In this document: positions 1-12,545 of the stretch, one piece after another
How the letters are laid out: every line of letters begins with the position of its first letter
Numbering within the stretch: position 1 is the stretch's first letter
DNA from: Puffinus mauretanicus
Taxonomy: Eukaryota; Chordata; Aves; Procellariiformes; Procellariidae
NCBI GenBank assembly: GCA_023333565.1
Contig: JAJKFH010002178.1
Span: 1,054,001-1,118,000, forward strand
DNA length: 64,000 nucleotides
Reading direction: 5' to 3'
Position numbers and translations under genes: made by a program
The notes under the pieces: generated by a model
What the model was told of the DNA's origin: nothing
The model's input: the letters and a program-made list of their open reading frames with translations, nothing else
The model's database searches: none

Positions 1-387
1 GGACAGAAAAATAAATTAAATGGGGAAAAATTATGATTAAAGGAATCCAAGATACAAAATAAAATTTCTTCCTGTGTTACAAATGACATCACAAGAGACT
101 TTAAAGCATGCCATAGGAATATCTAGCTTTGTCATGGACGTCAGAGATACAACCTTGGAGAAGGAAGCTCTTTTCTATTGCAGTACCACAAAACCAAAGG
201 ATCTGGAAAACACAGGCATATTTAATGCTAGACTTCGCTCCTAATCCAAGGAGACCCCAAAGCCACAGTCATACTCCCTTCAAAAACTTCTCAAACTTGA
301 AATCTCCTCAACACTCCAGAAAGAAGCAGCTTTTGTCACGCTCTGCTATCCATAACTTCAACTACATTTATATTCCATCAATTTCAA

Positions 388-441
388 TCAGTAACCTCTC
401 TTCAGACTTTCTCTTCTCCCTTCATCTGTTTGCAGGTAAGT
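388..441 (+). promoter_or_regulatory. Candidate recursive splice site (zero-length exon)
   Basis: A pyrimidine-rich tract from about 396 to 430 runs into TTTGCAG, followed with no gap by GTAAGT (junction 435/436). This is the textbook arrangement of a recursive splice (ratchet) site: a complete 3' splice site fused to a consensus 5' splice site. Such sites occur in very long introns of vertebrate and insect genes, where the intron is removed in steps. The sequence match is seen directly. That it is used, and that a plus-strand gene spans this window, is inference. The alternative is chance occurrence in AT-rich DNA. Confidence 0.4.
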
Positions 442-1628
442 ATTTCAAACACTTTGGGATTGTTGTCAAAGGCCCTGGAACTGCCACTTGAAACAGAGTG
501 TCTGGCCTTCAGAAGTCATCAACCATTAATTCATTTTTAACAAATCTAACCACAGTATGGAATGAACCCTTGCAGGCGTGTCTGTTCAACTGACAAAATA
601 AACTTGGAAATACACTCTCTGTCATTACAATTTTTATTTAGCCTTAAAGTAATAGACCCAACTGGCCCTTCAGTTTAATTCTACCACAAAACACAAAACT
701 TGACAAATTCTCAAGCAAGTCACAAAACAGATGAAACACCAGTAATTATGGAACAAAGATCTGGAATGATAAAGGTGGCGGAAATGAGTAGGCAAAGCTT
801 CCCTTAAAAGATAACAGCTTTCCAGCTAAAAAAAAAATCTCATTTTCAGCTTTTTTTCTGTTTCACTGTGAACACTCTGAAACTGATGACTTTAGGGGTA
901 GCAGTGTATGTGCATGCCCATCAAACACCCTCCCAGACTCCAACTGGATTTCTTGAGCCTCATGTGGGTTTATCAGCCCAATAACCCTCAACAGACCTCT
1001 ATTCATAAGCTTGTCCCATCTTCCCTTAAACCCATGTTAAAATGTTTGCACCCACATTTTTGAGCAAGGCTTTCCAAATGTGAAAAATTCTTATGTGAAT
1101 GTATCAATACTTCAGCTTCAATTAAAAGAACACATCCTGACATATCAGCTCCCTTTATAAAGTTCGTATGAGTCAATGACAGCTGTATTGCTAAGCTCAG
1201 TAAATGCCCTCCCTCCATCTGTTAATTGTCATGCTATTGTCAAATTGAGGGGAATATATTAAGAAGCTACTTAAAGGTTATACTACATTTTATCCACTCA
1301 GTTTTAGAAAGTCATATTTTATAAAGCAATAATAAGGGATTTGCTTTAACTCCCAAAGCAGCTTATCTATTAGTTCAGTTTTTCTCCACCTTTAGCCCAG
1401 CTTCTCTTTACTGAAGAATCCAGTTTTCTCTCTACATGCAGAACTCACGATTTGGGAGTCTTTTACTTCCTTCCAGAAAATAGAAGATGCTTAACTCCAG
1501 GAACAGGCAAAATATGACTTTAGAATGGAAATGAACTTTACAAAAGCATGATTTCCTGCTTTTTAGCTGTAATCAATATACAATTATTAAAAGTAAGAAT
1601 CACGTTTCATGATTCTGAAAAAAAATTT

Positions 1629-1649
1629 TTTTATTATTATTATTATTAT
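1629..1649. repeat. (TTA)n microsatellite
   Basis: Six to seven uninterrupted ATT/TTA trinucleotide units follow a short A/T run. This is a plain simple-sequence repeat with no sign of a mobile-element tail next to it. Confidence 0.85.
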
Positions 1650-4584
1650 GAAATTACATTGGTAGTGAAACAGAATTACTGCTCACCATCAACCATCTTG
1701 CAAACATCCATTCTTTTCTTAATTATTTTTTCAACACCTGGATAATTCTTCAATTTTGCATTCCCATTCCTAAAGCTGAACCGCTTTTTTTTACAAAAAG
1801 GTTGTTGTCCCTTATAGTTAGGAATTTCAGAACATTACATTATTTTTAAGTAAACACAATTGCAAAGTGCAATAACTGATTCAATTACAGTTTCTTCAGA
1901 GTAAGTACATATTATTTCTTACATATTATTCACTTTGCAAATGTAAGAACCCAATTATTCCTTTTTCTAACAAATAATGAATAATAATGTGTTAACTATT
2001 AATAAACTTATTACTTATTATTAAATTTATAGTAAAAATAATAAATTTAAGTAGCAGCAAGACTAAATACTAAAAATCATGCAAAAAGGACGTAATTGAT
2101 TTTTCTTTCTTTGCTGCGAAAGCACCTACAACATCTCTAGATAGTAAAATATTCTTCCTTCCTTGTGCAAAACCCGTTTGCAAGGTTATCACTTCAATGC
2201 ATCTGCTTAGTCTCTTATTTCATAAAAATGTAGCCTGCTGCTCTACTGTAGAAACCTCCCAGCAACCTGCTACAAAAAACTAGACTTCGCCTAAGCATGT
2301 CTAAATACGCTTCAACAGTTCAAATGCCTTTAGGTGACAGCGTATCAGATTAGTATAAAAAGGATTTCCATCTAGCCAAATCTGGTAATGATTTGCAATA
2401 GTTGCCAACTGTTTATCAGCTTATGTTAAAAGAACAGCTGATTTCCATGTATATACAACTGGTTAGAGCTGCGCAATTCAGAACAGTTCAGCTGACATAT
2501 TTTTATCCATAAGGGGTAAACTGGGTAATGTGAGTAAACTTCTCAAATCCACAAAGAATGCAGATTTCTTGGTAGAATGTAGATGTTACATTCTCGTAAT
2601 AGCTTAGTCTTTTCTAATCATTACAAAGTTGATACTACTGTCACCTAGCCACCCAAAATGAACGTACCGCAGATTGTTTTTCTTTCCTCTACCAAACTTC
2701 AGAGAGAAATTTTTGAATAATAAAGCAAAAACTTCTCCGAATTTAGCAAGTATATTCATATTTATTGAAATAAAAATAAAAATATTTAATCCAAAATATT
2801 ATTTATAGCACACAGAGCATTAGTACCCATTAAATTGCCTTATGTTTTTAACTCAATTGAGGACACTTTTTTGCTGGGTTGGGGTTTTTTTGGCGGGGTT
2901 TTTTTTTGTTTGTTTCAGGATCTGAGCACCTAAAATTTTATCTAAAGGACAACTGAGTAGACTATTTAAATTTCTTAATCTTAGTTGGAGTTTATAGTAA
3001 GCTAAACAAGAATAACATTTAATCATTCAGATATGTTAACTTTTAAATCCAGATTTATTTACTTTCTAAGGTTGTATCTTTTTTTCCCATCACAGGCAAT
3101 GTGATATGTATCATTAAGGCTATGTAAAAATTCTAATTAAGAACAAAGAAATATTGTCATTGCGTTTAACAGAATTCTGTGATTTTAGTCTGCAATTGTA
3201 TTAACATCACTACAACTAACATCACTCCAACTAACACTAAACTATTTTAATAAAGGCATATACTTGACTTATGTCCACTGCTTTTTTATAGGAATAAAAA
3301 ATAGACAAGATTGTTATTTTCCTAATACAAAAAAAACAAAGGCAAGAGTACTATAAAAACAGAATTTGCTCTAATGACTTGATGAATCTTGAATCATAAA
3401 ATAACAATGTTTAAGTTTAATGTTCTGCAGGAAAGTATACTGTGTGTGGCAGGAGAGGAAAGAGACATAAGAGAGGAAAAAAGTCTACAAGATACATAGT
3501 CTACATATACAGAAATATTTAAAGATGCTCAAGTTATTTTCTCTCCCTGAGTATCTGTCACAGCATTTTCAGAAACAGTATCTATACTTATGCAATTGTT
3601 AATGTTAGCATAACAGCTCTCTAAATTTATTCTGGCTCATGCCTGTTACGCTTATAAAATTCAACACAACAGCAGCACAGTTCTAGCTGAAGATCTTGCT
3701 GTGTCTCCTCAGCTGCCTATGCAACAATCTCTAACACAGGCTGCAGAGACAATCTTTGCTCTTCATTTAACAAACTTTTCTTCATTGACAGCCTTGGGTT
3801 TTTTTTTGTCTTTGCAGTAATGAAGAAAACAAAGAACTTGCTGAATGCACATATTGTCTTAGTCCTTGTGTACAGAAGCAGTTTAGTATTTGGTAACTCT
3901 GCAAATTTACGGGCATTTGTGTAATACAAAACAGCTCAACGTTTGGATGGCTTATGATTTCATAGTGCATCTGCAGAGTTCATGCATAATACATATTTTT
4001 CTGAGATTCATCCAAATAAAAGGAACTGAACAAACAGCAATCTGTGATGATGACATGGATGTCATCTTAGTTGGAAAATCTAGTGCTCCCTCAAAAGTAA
4101 AATAAGTAATTTTACCACTGCATTGAATATCACTTCAGAATTATATTGCAATAGCTAGTTTGAATATTTAGTAAGTCCAACCCACATGGATAGTCTTTGC
4201 AAATCTAGTGCCCATATATGCAGAGAAACACTATATTTGGTCTTCTATATCATCAAGCATGAAGCTGTGCAGGGCATCCACAAAGAGAAAGTGAATACAG
4301 ATCCTAAGGAGTACTGAACACTTTGTATTTAACACTACACCACTGGTATAATCCTATACCACTAAAACCTGCATTCTGTATACACCAAACATAGAGCAGA
4401 GTGACAGGTATAAAGGCAGGGAGAAATAAAAAGTAATTAATGATTTAGATACTTGAAGATGGTTTACATCAGCCCTCCAAATTCTTCTACACCGCAGGAT
4501 TCCTTAAGTTTCTTACAGAGCATAAATACAACAGGAGTTTAAATATTATTGAGAGAGAAAGCTGTCAGGGTAAAAGAACATTGG

Positions 4585-4765
4585 AATGAAAACAAATGGA
4601 CATAAATTAGCCAAATATTCAGCTCAAATTCAAATGACAGTTCCTAAACACTGTGATAGAGAAGCCTGGAAGAGTCTTCCCATCAAAGTAATGGGGCCAA
4701 AAATCTGAATTAATTTTATAATGAAGATCACAGAATTTATGAAGAAGCTATATGACATAGCAATC
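4585..4765 (+). mobile_element. Ancient CR1/L3-like LINE 3' fragment
   Basis: The text resembles the 3' part of old CR1/L3-type LINEs. It has the run around 'AACAAATGGACATAAATTAG' (4590s-4610), then a stretch like 'GAGAAGCCTGGAAGAGTCTTCCC' with 'GTAATGGGGCC' following, and near the end 'GAATTTATGAAGAAGCTATATGA'. In family members these positions read roughly as an ATGGATATAAACTGGCC block, a TTCTGGAACAGCCTTCC block and a TTATGAAGA block. It is heavily decayed and has no open frame. It appears to be the segment just downstream of the part preserved at 33180-33838, so the two are separate copies of one old family. Family assignment is from memory of the consensus; the boundaries are approximate. 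Confidence 0.6.
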
Positions 4766-5080
4766 TAATGAAAGCAAGGAAATAGTAGCACAAGGTATCA
4801 CTTTTAGTTTCAGATTCTTAAATTCTCATCCGAAGAGTGATGCACCCAAAATCAGAAGTCACTTCTGAGCACTATACCGCTGGATATATTAGAAGAAAGC
4901 AACCTTCAGAAGTATTAGAGAATATTAGTTTCTCAAAGCATGCTAAATATTAACCCACATTAAAAAAAAGCGAAAAATACATTGTATGTTGACAGCTAAG
5001 ATCAGCTAGTGCCACAAACCTCCCCTGAATCTTAAAATCATGAAGCTCAAGATTTAACAAGCAAGCAGCCTCCCACGTAC

Positions 5081-5198
5081 CTTGCTCTCTGCCCATTGTT
5101 TGCAGCACTGTTGATAATATGCCCCAACACGACATAAAGCTTTCAGTTCTACCTCCAACACATCATATATAGCAACGTGTATCTTAACTTCATCAAAC
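5081..5198 (-). other. Candidate internal coding exon, unidentified
   Basis: On the minus strand an acceptor ending TTTTGTAG (before 5198) and a consensus donor AAG|GTACGTGGG (after 5081) bound 118 bases. Only one of the three frames is open: one leading base plus exactly 39 codons, so the exon would enter in phase 2 and leave in phase 0. The peptide includes VAIYDVLEVELKALCRVGAY and then a Gln/Cys-rich helix-like end (YQQCCKQWAESK). Its Leu/Val/Ala spacing and lack of low complexity look more protein-like than most frames here. I do not recognise the family. The tract before the acceptor is only moderately pyrimidine-rich, and no clear partner exon with matching phase was found. It may be chance. 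Confidence 0.3.
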
Positions 5199-8100
5199 CT
5201 ACAAAATCTCAGAAGCAGCTTTGTACTATTGTGAAGCAACAGAATAGTGTATCAGATTGTCACACAGTCCATTTGTTTATTTTGCTTTAGTATTTGTGAC
5301 AGCTGGTAAGATAAAAATCCACTCTGCCCAGACTCTCAGTTTAGTGTAGTGTTCCCGAGATTACTGGGTACTCTCCTACACCTAATTTTCCATCAAACAT
5401 CCTAAACCATGTTAGACTCAGTGATGTCAGAAATAGCTTCAGGGAATATTGTATATTGTCACTGTGAAACAGGCACAGCAGGTTACTTCAGAGAATAATC
5501 TCTTTCATTAAATTTTTAAGAAGTGAAACATCATTAGATGATTCATTCCCTGCAATCTGTATTATTTTGTAAAATAATTGAAAAAAGGGTTCATTGATCC
5601 ATGTTTTACTTTTTTCCTTTAATTCTCTTGGGCGCAGAGGAAAGAAAGTCTTCAAGACTCAGAGAAGCCGTTTCAGTTTTATTCCTGCATTTGAGCCGAG
5701 TCCCAGAAGGGCCAATCTGTAGCTAAATGAACACAAGCAGAATATTTAATTTTGCTACCATCATAGGACTGATTTCCACGCAACAGAAAGAAAATATTCT
5801 TAGTCAGCTCTTGTCCAAATTGAAAATCTCCAATCTTCGTATCTGTTTCCATAACATCTCATCTCTTACAGCCTACTGCTTGTGTACCAAAAAACCCCGA
5901 AGCTTTCTTTATTCAAATTTTTCTTTAAGTGCAGTCTTCTGATGCTTGTCCCAGATACACAACAGAAACTAATTTTAATTTTCTTCTTGTGCCTTCATTC
6001 TACTAACGGATATATGAAGAACATTTAAACTGTATTGCTGAATTTAGGAGATTTTGTAGAAGAAGGATCCTTTCACACTTCAGTAATTGCATATAACTAA
6101 GCAATCTGTACTTGACTGAAAACAAGTTTTGTTGTTTTTAATGGAAGTTTCCTCAAATAGTAATAAAAGCTTCCCATTCCTCAAAAATCGCTTTGCAAAC
6201 TAAGGACCTGACTGAGGCACATTCTGATTTCTAAAAAGCAAACTTTTAAAAAGCTGACATCTTTAGTCTTTGGTTTAGAAGAAAGAGGAGCTATAAACAA
6301 AACAATGACAAAGGTTGCTGCAAATTTCTTGCCAGGTGCCTGTTTGTATGAACAAACATGGAGTAAGTAGTAAATTCATATATCAGGAAGGATGAGCACT
6401 AAGAAAAATGAAATAAAAGACACTATGTAAATTCAAGCTAAGCGGTTCCTGCAAGCCACAGCTTAGGAGCCAGCCTGAATAACTTATTTTAAAGGATGAA
6501 AAATAAAAGGAACATTGTGCTTTCAAAAATATTTGGAAAGGAGCAGTGTTTCTCAGCACAGGACAAGAGCTAACACTATATGGAACCACTAAAAGAAATG
6601 CCTAGCTACTTACAAGGAGCTCTCTATTGAGAATAAGAGATGCAAAAGAAGCAACACATGTAAAACACACATTATAGATTTGATACAGAAGAAAGGAACA
6701 GTACCAGCATGCAAGAACAATTCAGAGTTTCAAAAATCTGAACACATCTTGAAATGGTCAGGATGTTTAATTCTGTATTGTGTACCATTTGCAGTTGCTG
6801 GTGAAAGATTTACAAGATTTTTGTTCTTAGTACTAAAAAGTTCATGGACTTGCATAGAGACGCACAAAAAGGATGAAGCAGAACACCAAAGTGGGCCTCT
6901 GCTCTCTGGACACCTGCCTTTTCCTCCTCCTCCTTAGACTATCTTTCCTTCTTTGAACGATAAATCTGCTTTACCATATTACAGCATTCACTTTTCAAAA
7001 CATCCACTTTGGGATCTGGCATTTCCAAATAGAAATATCAATTCTAGGCAGACAGGGGAGGAGAAAGAAAGGGAGATAATCTAATGAGAGTAGCAATCCA
7101 CTTGGGTTTTTATTCACTGTTGATGTGCTTTGGGATATATCATTTAATTAATATTACACAAAGATAACAGTTGTGCTCAAGGTAATCCTTGTAAAAATTC
7201 AGTCGGGAACATGCGCAGTGATCATGCTTCAATTGCAAGTAGGTCTCATCAAGCTTTACAACGTATACAGAAACTATTCTCCCCTTCTCTGGTATGCTAG
7301 TAATTAAAATACAAATAATTGACATAAAGTTTTTATTATTAAGCTCTGTGATTTTTAAAAGACTTTAAACTAGGAGCTTAGAAGTTGAACAAATATTCAG
7401 GAATAAAAATGTAAGCACGAAAAATGTTTCAGATTTCAACTACTGAATATGGGCAAAACATTTTGGGTGGCACACCACCTTGCAAACCACTGTTGTGATC
7501 TGCCACAGGGTAAATCAGGATTAAAATGTGAAGAGACTAAGAAATTATATACAACCTCATATCTTTCTTCTCCCTCAAATTTTAAAAAAATTCCTAAATG
7601 AACTGCAAAAGCTTTTATACTATTTCAAGCTCCTTCTTGGGAACCAAACACCCAAACCCTTAATTTCTTATGGATATTCTGGTTGTTTCAGTTTTCTGAC
7701 CTATTCTGGACTTCACCAGAACAGAATCGTAACCACACAGATGCCAAGGAAGTATCACCAACTCCCAACCTCCTCAATTTTTTTTCTTCTCTAGGCTGAA
7801 AGAATTTAAGCTTTTAATAAGGTTGGTAAAGATTGCACCAGTATAGCAACTTTCTGCTAGAAAATGCTGAATTTGACATGTTCCTGCAGAAAATTTTAAT
7901 TCTAATGAAAGCTCAGCTAGAAACCTGTCTTCTTTTCCGGCAGCTCCTCTGCCTGCCTCCTTGGGCCTGAAGACTGTCAAGGACACAAGGCCAATGAGGC
8001 TCTCACATTTTTCACCAATCTGTCCAGAGGGCTGCTGCAGAGCATGAGTACCAGGACACCAACAGTTTGGGATTTCCAAACCAGTGCCAACCCTGGCTGA

Positions 8101-11100
8101 TGAATGATGAAGATATTGGGGTTTCTGAGTTCTGGGCCTAACAGCAGCACCATCAGGGGCTGCTGGAAGCTTTGGCTTCCAAGTTCTTGCCAACAGGCTG
8201 TCTGGTGGCCAGCCAGACCCTCAAGGCTACCAGTGCTTCTGGGTGGTAGCTGGCCAAACATCTGCTACTCCGTCATACAGGGTAGGGTACAAAGTCAGCC
8301 AGGTTATCTCGGAGTCTGATATGTTCCTTGGCAAGAAACCAAGATTCCTATCTGTATGGGATTTTCCCACACCTACTGTTCAACCTGAACAAGGCTTTGT
8401 AGTTACTAGGGTCCTCCGTCTGCTTGATAAAGACAACTGTCTTTTGTTACAAAGGACAAAGCACGGTAATGATCTGTTTTTCATTTGTGTTGATGGTGGG
8501 TTTTGTAAGTGAATGAAATAGAAGAAGATGTAATAAAGTAATGTTTTTTTCTTCCCCCCCAACCCCGTCCCTCATTGGGACTTCATTTCCTAGTCCAATG
8601 CTGCGGATTGAACCACAACTGTGGTATCCCCCAAGGGAACCAGCCTGCCAATTAAAATGTGGTTTTGGACACAAAATCCAGCCTGTTTTTACATACACTG
8701 CAGTTAAAACATTTAAGTAGCAAAAGACATTACATATACCATGACATGTTGTATCCAGAAATCCTGAGCCATTCTGTATGAAATATCCAGCAACCAAATC
8801 TGAAGGGTAAAATCTAAGAATCAACGAATAAACAACTATTCATTAAATAATAGATTACTTTAGGCATTATCATATAAAATGGGCTAGATAAGCAGGAAAA
8901 AAAGCCTTATAGTCAAACATTGCATCTGTTGCAATGTGAGCAACATATAAATGGGTTTAAAAGAGTAGTAAAATCATCATTTTCCGAGCACAGCCAGTAA
9001 ACCAGGAAAAATAAAGTGGTTTCTTAAGTAAAATAAGCTTTGAAATGAAGTAGAAGTACACTGTGCTGAAATGGATGAGAAGCTGGTGAGCTGTCCAGTA
9101 ATGATGCATTTAAATAAGCAATTTGGCTAGAATTTGCAGTCATCTGTGAATAATTTATCAAATTGAGTAAAGCAGCTCAAAAGCGCACACTGGCTAAAAA
9201 CTGCTGAATATTTTTGCTGTGTTAAAATTCACACTCTCCCTCAGTTTCAGTTTCTTTTCTTCCAAATCCATAAAACGGATGAGAACATTCCTGTATGCTG
9301 CCTAGGTGACAGCTGATGACAGAGTATATTTTCCCTAAAAATATTCCTGAATAAAGACTGTAAAAATGGATAAAGTCTTTCTTCTTTCTCTGAAAAAAAA
9401 AGGAAAAATACAACTATTAAACATCATGCACGTTCACACCGACGCAGCATGCTCACCATCAATAGATTTCTACACACTCTATAAAGTACGATCAGTTCCT
9501 GAGACTCAGGTACACTTGCTTGTCCCACATGCCCTCAGCCGCCTATGCACAGCCTGTATCATAACACAGTCTTCATATACTAACTACCCAGAATTAAAAA
9601 AAAAAAAGCAAACCGGGAGCAGTGGTCTCTTCACTGCTTGTCTTACCCTATACTCTTCAGACACTGGAAAGGAATATTCAGGCTCCTTTTGGAAGGAATT
9701 CAGATACCGGCTTTACTGATTTCTTTTTGGATTCGACATTTGAACATTTTCAATCCTAGCCTCACTGGAGAGAAGAAATGTTGCAGAAGAACAATTAATT
9801 CTAGCTAGTTGTAAAAGAATTCGCTCTGTAAGACAGGTGTGAAAAACTTTTGCACCATATCACTGTAATATGATCAGGAATAGCGTATTTATTACTATGA
9901 ACTGTAGAGTCCAGATCCATCACAAAGAACCCTCTGCCTCTCTAATTACAACACACTTTTTTTTATACCATAGGGATTCTTGTCCTTAGCAAGCATACTT
10001 ACCTCAAATGCAGTGACAAAAAGCAACCTATCTCAAACATTTCAATATTGGGTCCCTTCTTTTCTACTGTAGTTTAGCCTTCATCAATATGTTTTTGCAC
10101 ATATACATAAAACTCCACTTTCTGGCACCCTGCCTCTGATATGGTGTAACTATTTGCTGTCCCTTAGTAATGTTGCTCACCAAAAAAACCTTATTCCCCC
10201 AGTTCCAACAAAAGCAGACTTTGCTCCGACTTGTAAACCTCTCATCTTCCCTCTAAATTTCTTAAACACAACTTCCAGAAAGGGAATCCCTTCAACCTTT
10301 TACTGTTTAGCCAGCTCTAGTAATAATTCATCAAAAAAACCCCAGATTTAACCCTTAAAATTCAATCATTCTACTTGCTCGAACCAAAACCTTGATGTCC
10401 TGCCCAACATGGAAAATCCCCTAAAAAATTGTCTCTACTTTGTGAAGCTCATGGCTGCCTTAGTTGCCATGCCTCTCCTCGAAATACTGAACATCAAGGC
10501 GAACAAAGAGCATACTGACATGTTCAAAGTATTTAGCTTGACAAAACCAAATGCCTCCAACTAGTAGATTTCTAGAATATTTCATTTATCAACAGAACAA
10601 AATGGCATTGCACAGCATATCACAGGAGAAATGTGGTATAAGATTAAGAAAAAATTAATTTTCCTAATTAAAAAAACTGCAGCAAAACCCTTCCACTTTA
10701 CAACTTTGAGGACAGAATACTGAAAAGGTCCTAAAGCCTATTAATTAAAATGCTTTGGTTCATTTTGTTGAAGAAAGCGTTCAGATTAGTGAACCCATGT
10801 AGAACTGATCACTATAATAATATTGAAGTTAGTGAGACAGAACTCACGTTTGCACTAGGAAAAAGAGTGTTTCCTGTGCGTTTTTGGTTTTTTATATAAC
10901 GACAGAAAAAAATCTGTCTGCTCAAGAGGAAAATATAGCACATATTTCTTCGTGGATCCCAGAACAAGTTTGAAAAAAACTTCCGCTGACTTGACCTGGC
11001 AATGACTTAAAGAATATATAAATATTATATGCTCTAAAACACATACCTGCTACTAAAAATAATATATTCAGACACTATTTCAAATAAAATAAGTTCTACT

Positions 11101-12012
11101 AATGCAATCTATATTGCAGTATTCAGGGGATAACAGAATAGGAGCATGATGTAGCACCCCTCAACAGCTGCTCTTAAAATGTTGTACTTGAAATGCAGCA
11201 AACAGAATAAAGAAGTGGAAATTAATACAATCTTAACTCATGGGTACATAGATCATGAGTTAATTCTATTAAAATGTGAACAGAATTGTGTCAAAATGAA
11301 GCATAACGCTGAACAAACTTCCTTCGTCATTCTGGTTAAGTGAATTAAACTTTTCTTGATATATTCTCACTTGAGGTTCAAGAATCCATTACGAATGTCT
11401 AAACCAAGACTGGATAACATATTTCTTGTGGCTTTTTCATATTATCATTTTAATTTTCAAAATATCTCAAGAGGTGAAAAAGTATTAAAGATGAAAATAC
11501 TTCTATAAAAAGAAAAAAAGAAAGAAAACCAACACAATTTAATTAGCTGAGAAACCAGAGCTTTGTTAGAAGTTGTAAATATAATAAAGAAGATTATCAC
11601 TCAGCCACAGAAAAAAATCTCCCAGCATGCCTTTGAAGAAGGATATTTAAATTCACTAAAAGATCAATTACTGTTTGTAAGGATAACTATGAAAGTTAAT
11701 AGAGAGCATTGGCAAGCGTTGTTCTCATAATAAGCCAGCAAAGTACCACAGATAAAGTAATACAAAATATTAAAGCTTTAGAGACTATGGCTCTCCCAAA
11801 ACACAGCTCAATCACATACAAAAAATGAACAGAGGAAGGGCATTATCTGAGACTCTGGAAAAACTCAGTCCAGAAGTTAATATTAAAACTCTTGTTACGT
11901 TTTGGCATTACCAAGTACTCAAAATTCAAGTTCAACAAAAGAATTCTTCCTCAATTGGCTGCTCTTAAGATTTCCCCTTACGGCACCTCCTGTGCTAACT
12001 CTTTCTTCCTAG

Positions 12013-12038
12013 ATGCTTCTCCATCTGAATTACAACCT
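12013..12038 (+). other. Candidate microexon (26 nt)
   Basis: A long pyrimidine tract ends CTTTCTTCCTAG at 12012. After 26 bases (beginning ATGCTTCTCC, ending ACAACCT) comes GTAAGG, a good 5' splice site. Both splice signals are seen directly. The length is in the range of vertebrate microexons, but a 26-nt unit is not a multiple of three and no flanking exon is visible, so it may equally be a cryptic or chance pair. Confidence 0.2.
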
Positions 12039-12489
12039 GTAAGGACTTGCTGAGCCTTGTACACAGGTATGAAGCAAGAAAACTTCAGCAATTTTATACC
12101 TGGACCTAAAAGCTTTATTTGAAGAACCCTAGTGCTCTCTTCCAGGTTTTCCTATGAAAAGTGAAGATGGAAAAAAATATGGAAAAGACCACTCTTTATA
12201 TGTTTTGAATGTCCCAAAGCCTAGTTAGTGCAGTTCAAGTGTGCCAGTGGTGTCTCACATGCTTTTAGATTGTGCCTTTGGCAATGAAAAATAATGTACT
12301 TGCCACTCCTGCAATGTGACCTTGGTTATGAAGTCAGGGAACTGCCAACACTCCCTGGGAACGGTTCAGTGACAAGGGTTCACAGATAGGAAAACCTCCG
12401 CAATTAGTAGAGGTTGTCCATCTTTTGATTTCTTTGGAGCTCGAAGATGAACTCCTGAAGAAAGCTATCGTCTGTGAAACCCATACAGG

Positions 12490-12545
12490 AAGGATAGCCA
12501 AGAGGCTGGACTAGGTGATGGTTCTCAGGGGCCTGAAAATTGCTA
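12490..12545 (+). mobile_element. Possible decayed CR1 3' end
   Basis: The stretch containing GGCTGGACTAGGTGATGGTT followed by CTCAGGGGCC resembles the sense-strand CR1 3'-UTR motif (a GGTTGGACTAGATGATC-type run before a GGTCCCTTCCAACC-type run). The terminal 8-bp tail is not visible and similarity is short, so this is tentative. Confidence 0.3.

Larger units (their letters stand above)
1..4584. other. AT-rich noncoding DNA, no gene recognised
   Basis: I see single-copy AT-rich DNA with frequent stop codons in all frames and no recognisable protein family. Short open frames (for example 129-491 plus and 1003-1218 minus) lack a start context, a family match or paired splice sites. The stretch holds a TTA microsatellite near 1629-1649, a very AT-rich patch at about 1950-2050, a G/T-rich low-complexity tract at about 2876-2920, and the splice-like motif at 435/436 listed separately. 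It is probably intronic or intergenic. Confidence 0.7.
4766..12481. other. Noncoding single-copy DNA with a GC-richer block
   Basis: Apart from the candidate exon at 5081-5198 I see no gene. The block at about 7900-8350 is clearly richer in G and C than its surroundings. It carries overlapping open frames on both strands (up to 139 codons on minus, 89 on plus) because stop codons are rarer there; none has a recognisable domain. A strong acceptor-like TTTTTTTTCTTCTCTAG sits at 7778-7794 on the plus strand, and a donor-like TTTTGTAAGTGAA near 8500-8512, but what lies between is interrupted by stops. About 9040-9230 has the homeobox-site-rich look (TAAT, AATTTG, TTTATC) often seen in conserved noncoding DNA. 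Confidence 0.6.

Noticed and set aside
7774..8193. Longest open frame in the window (139 codons, minus)
   Set aside because: It lies in a GC-richer block where stops are rare, overlaps other frames on both strands, and has no recognisable domain or good start context.
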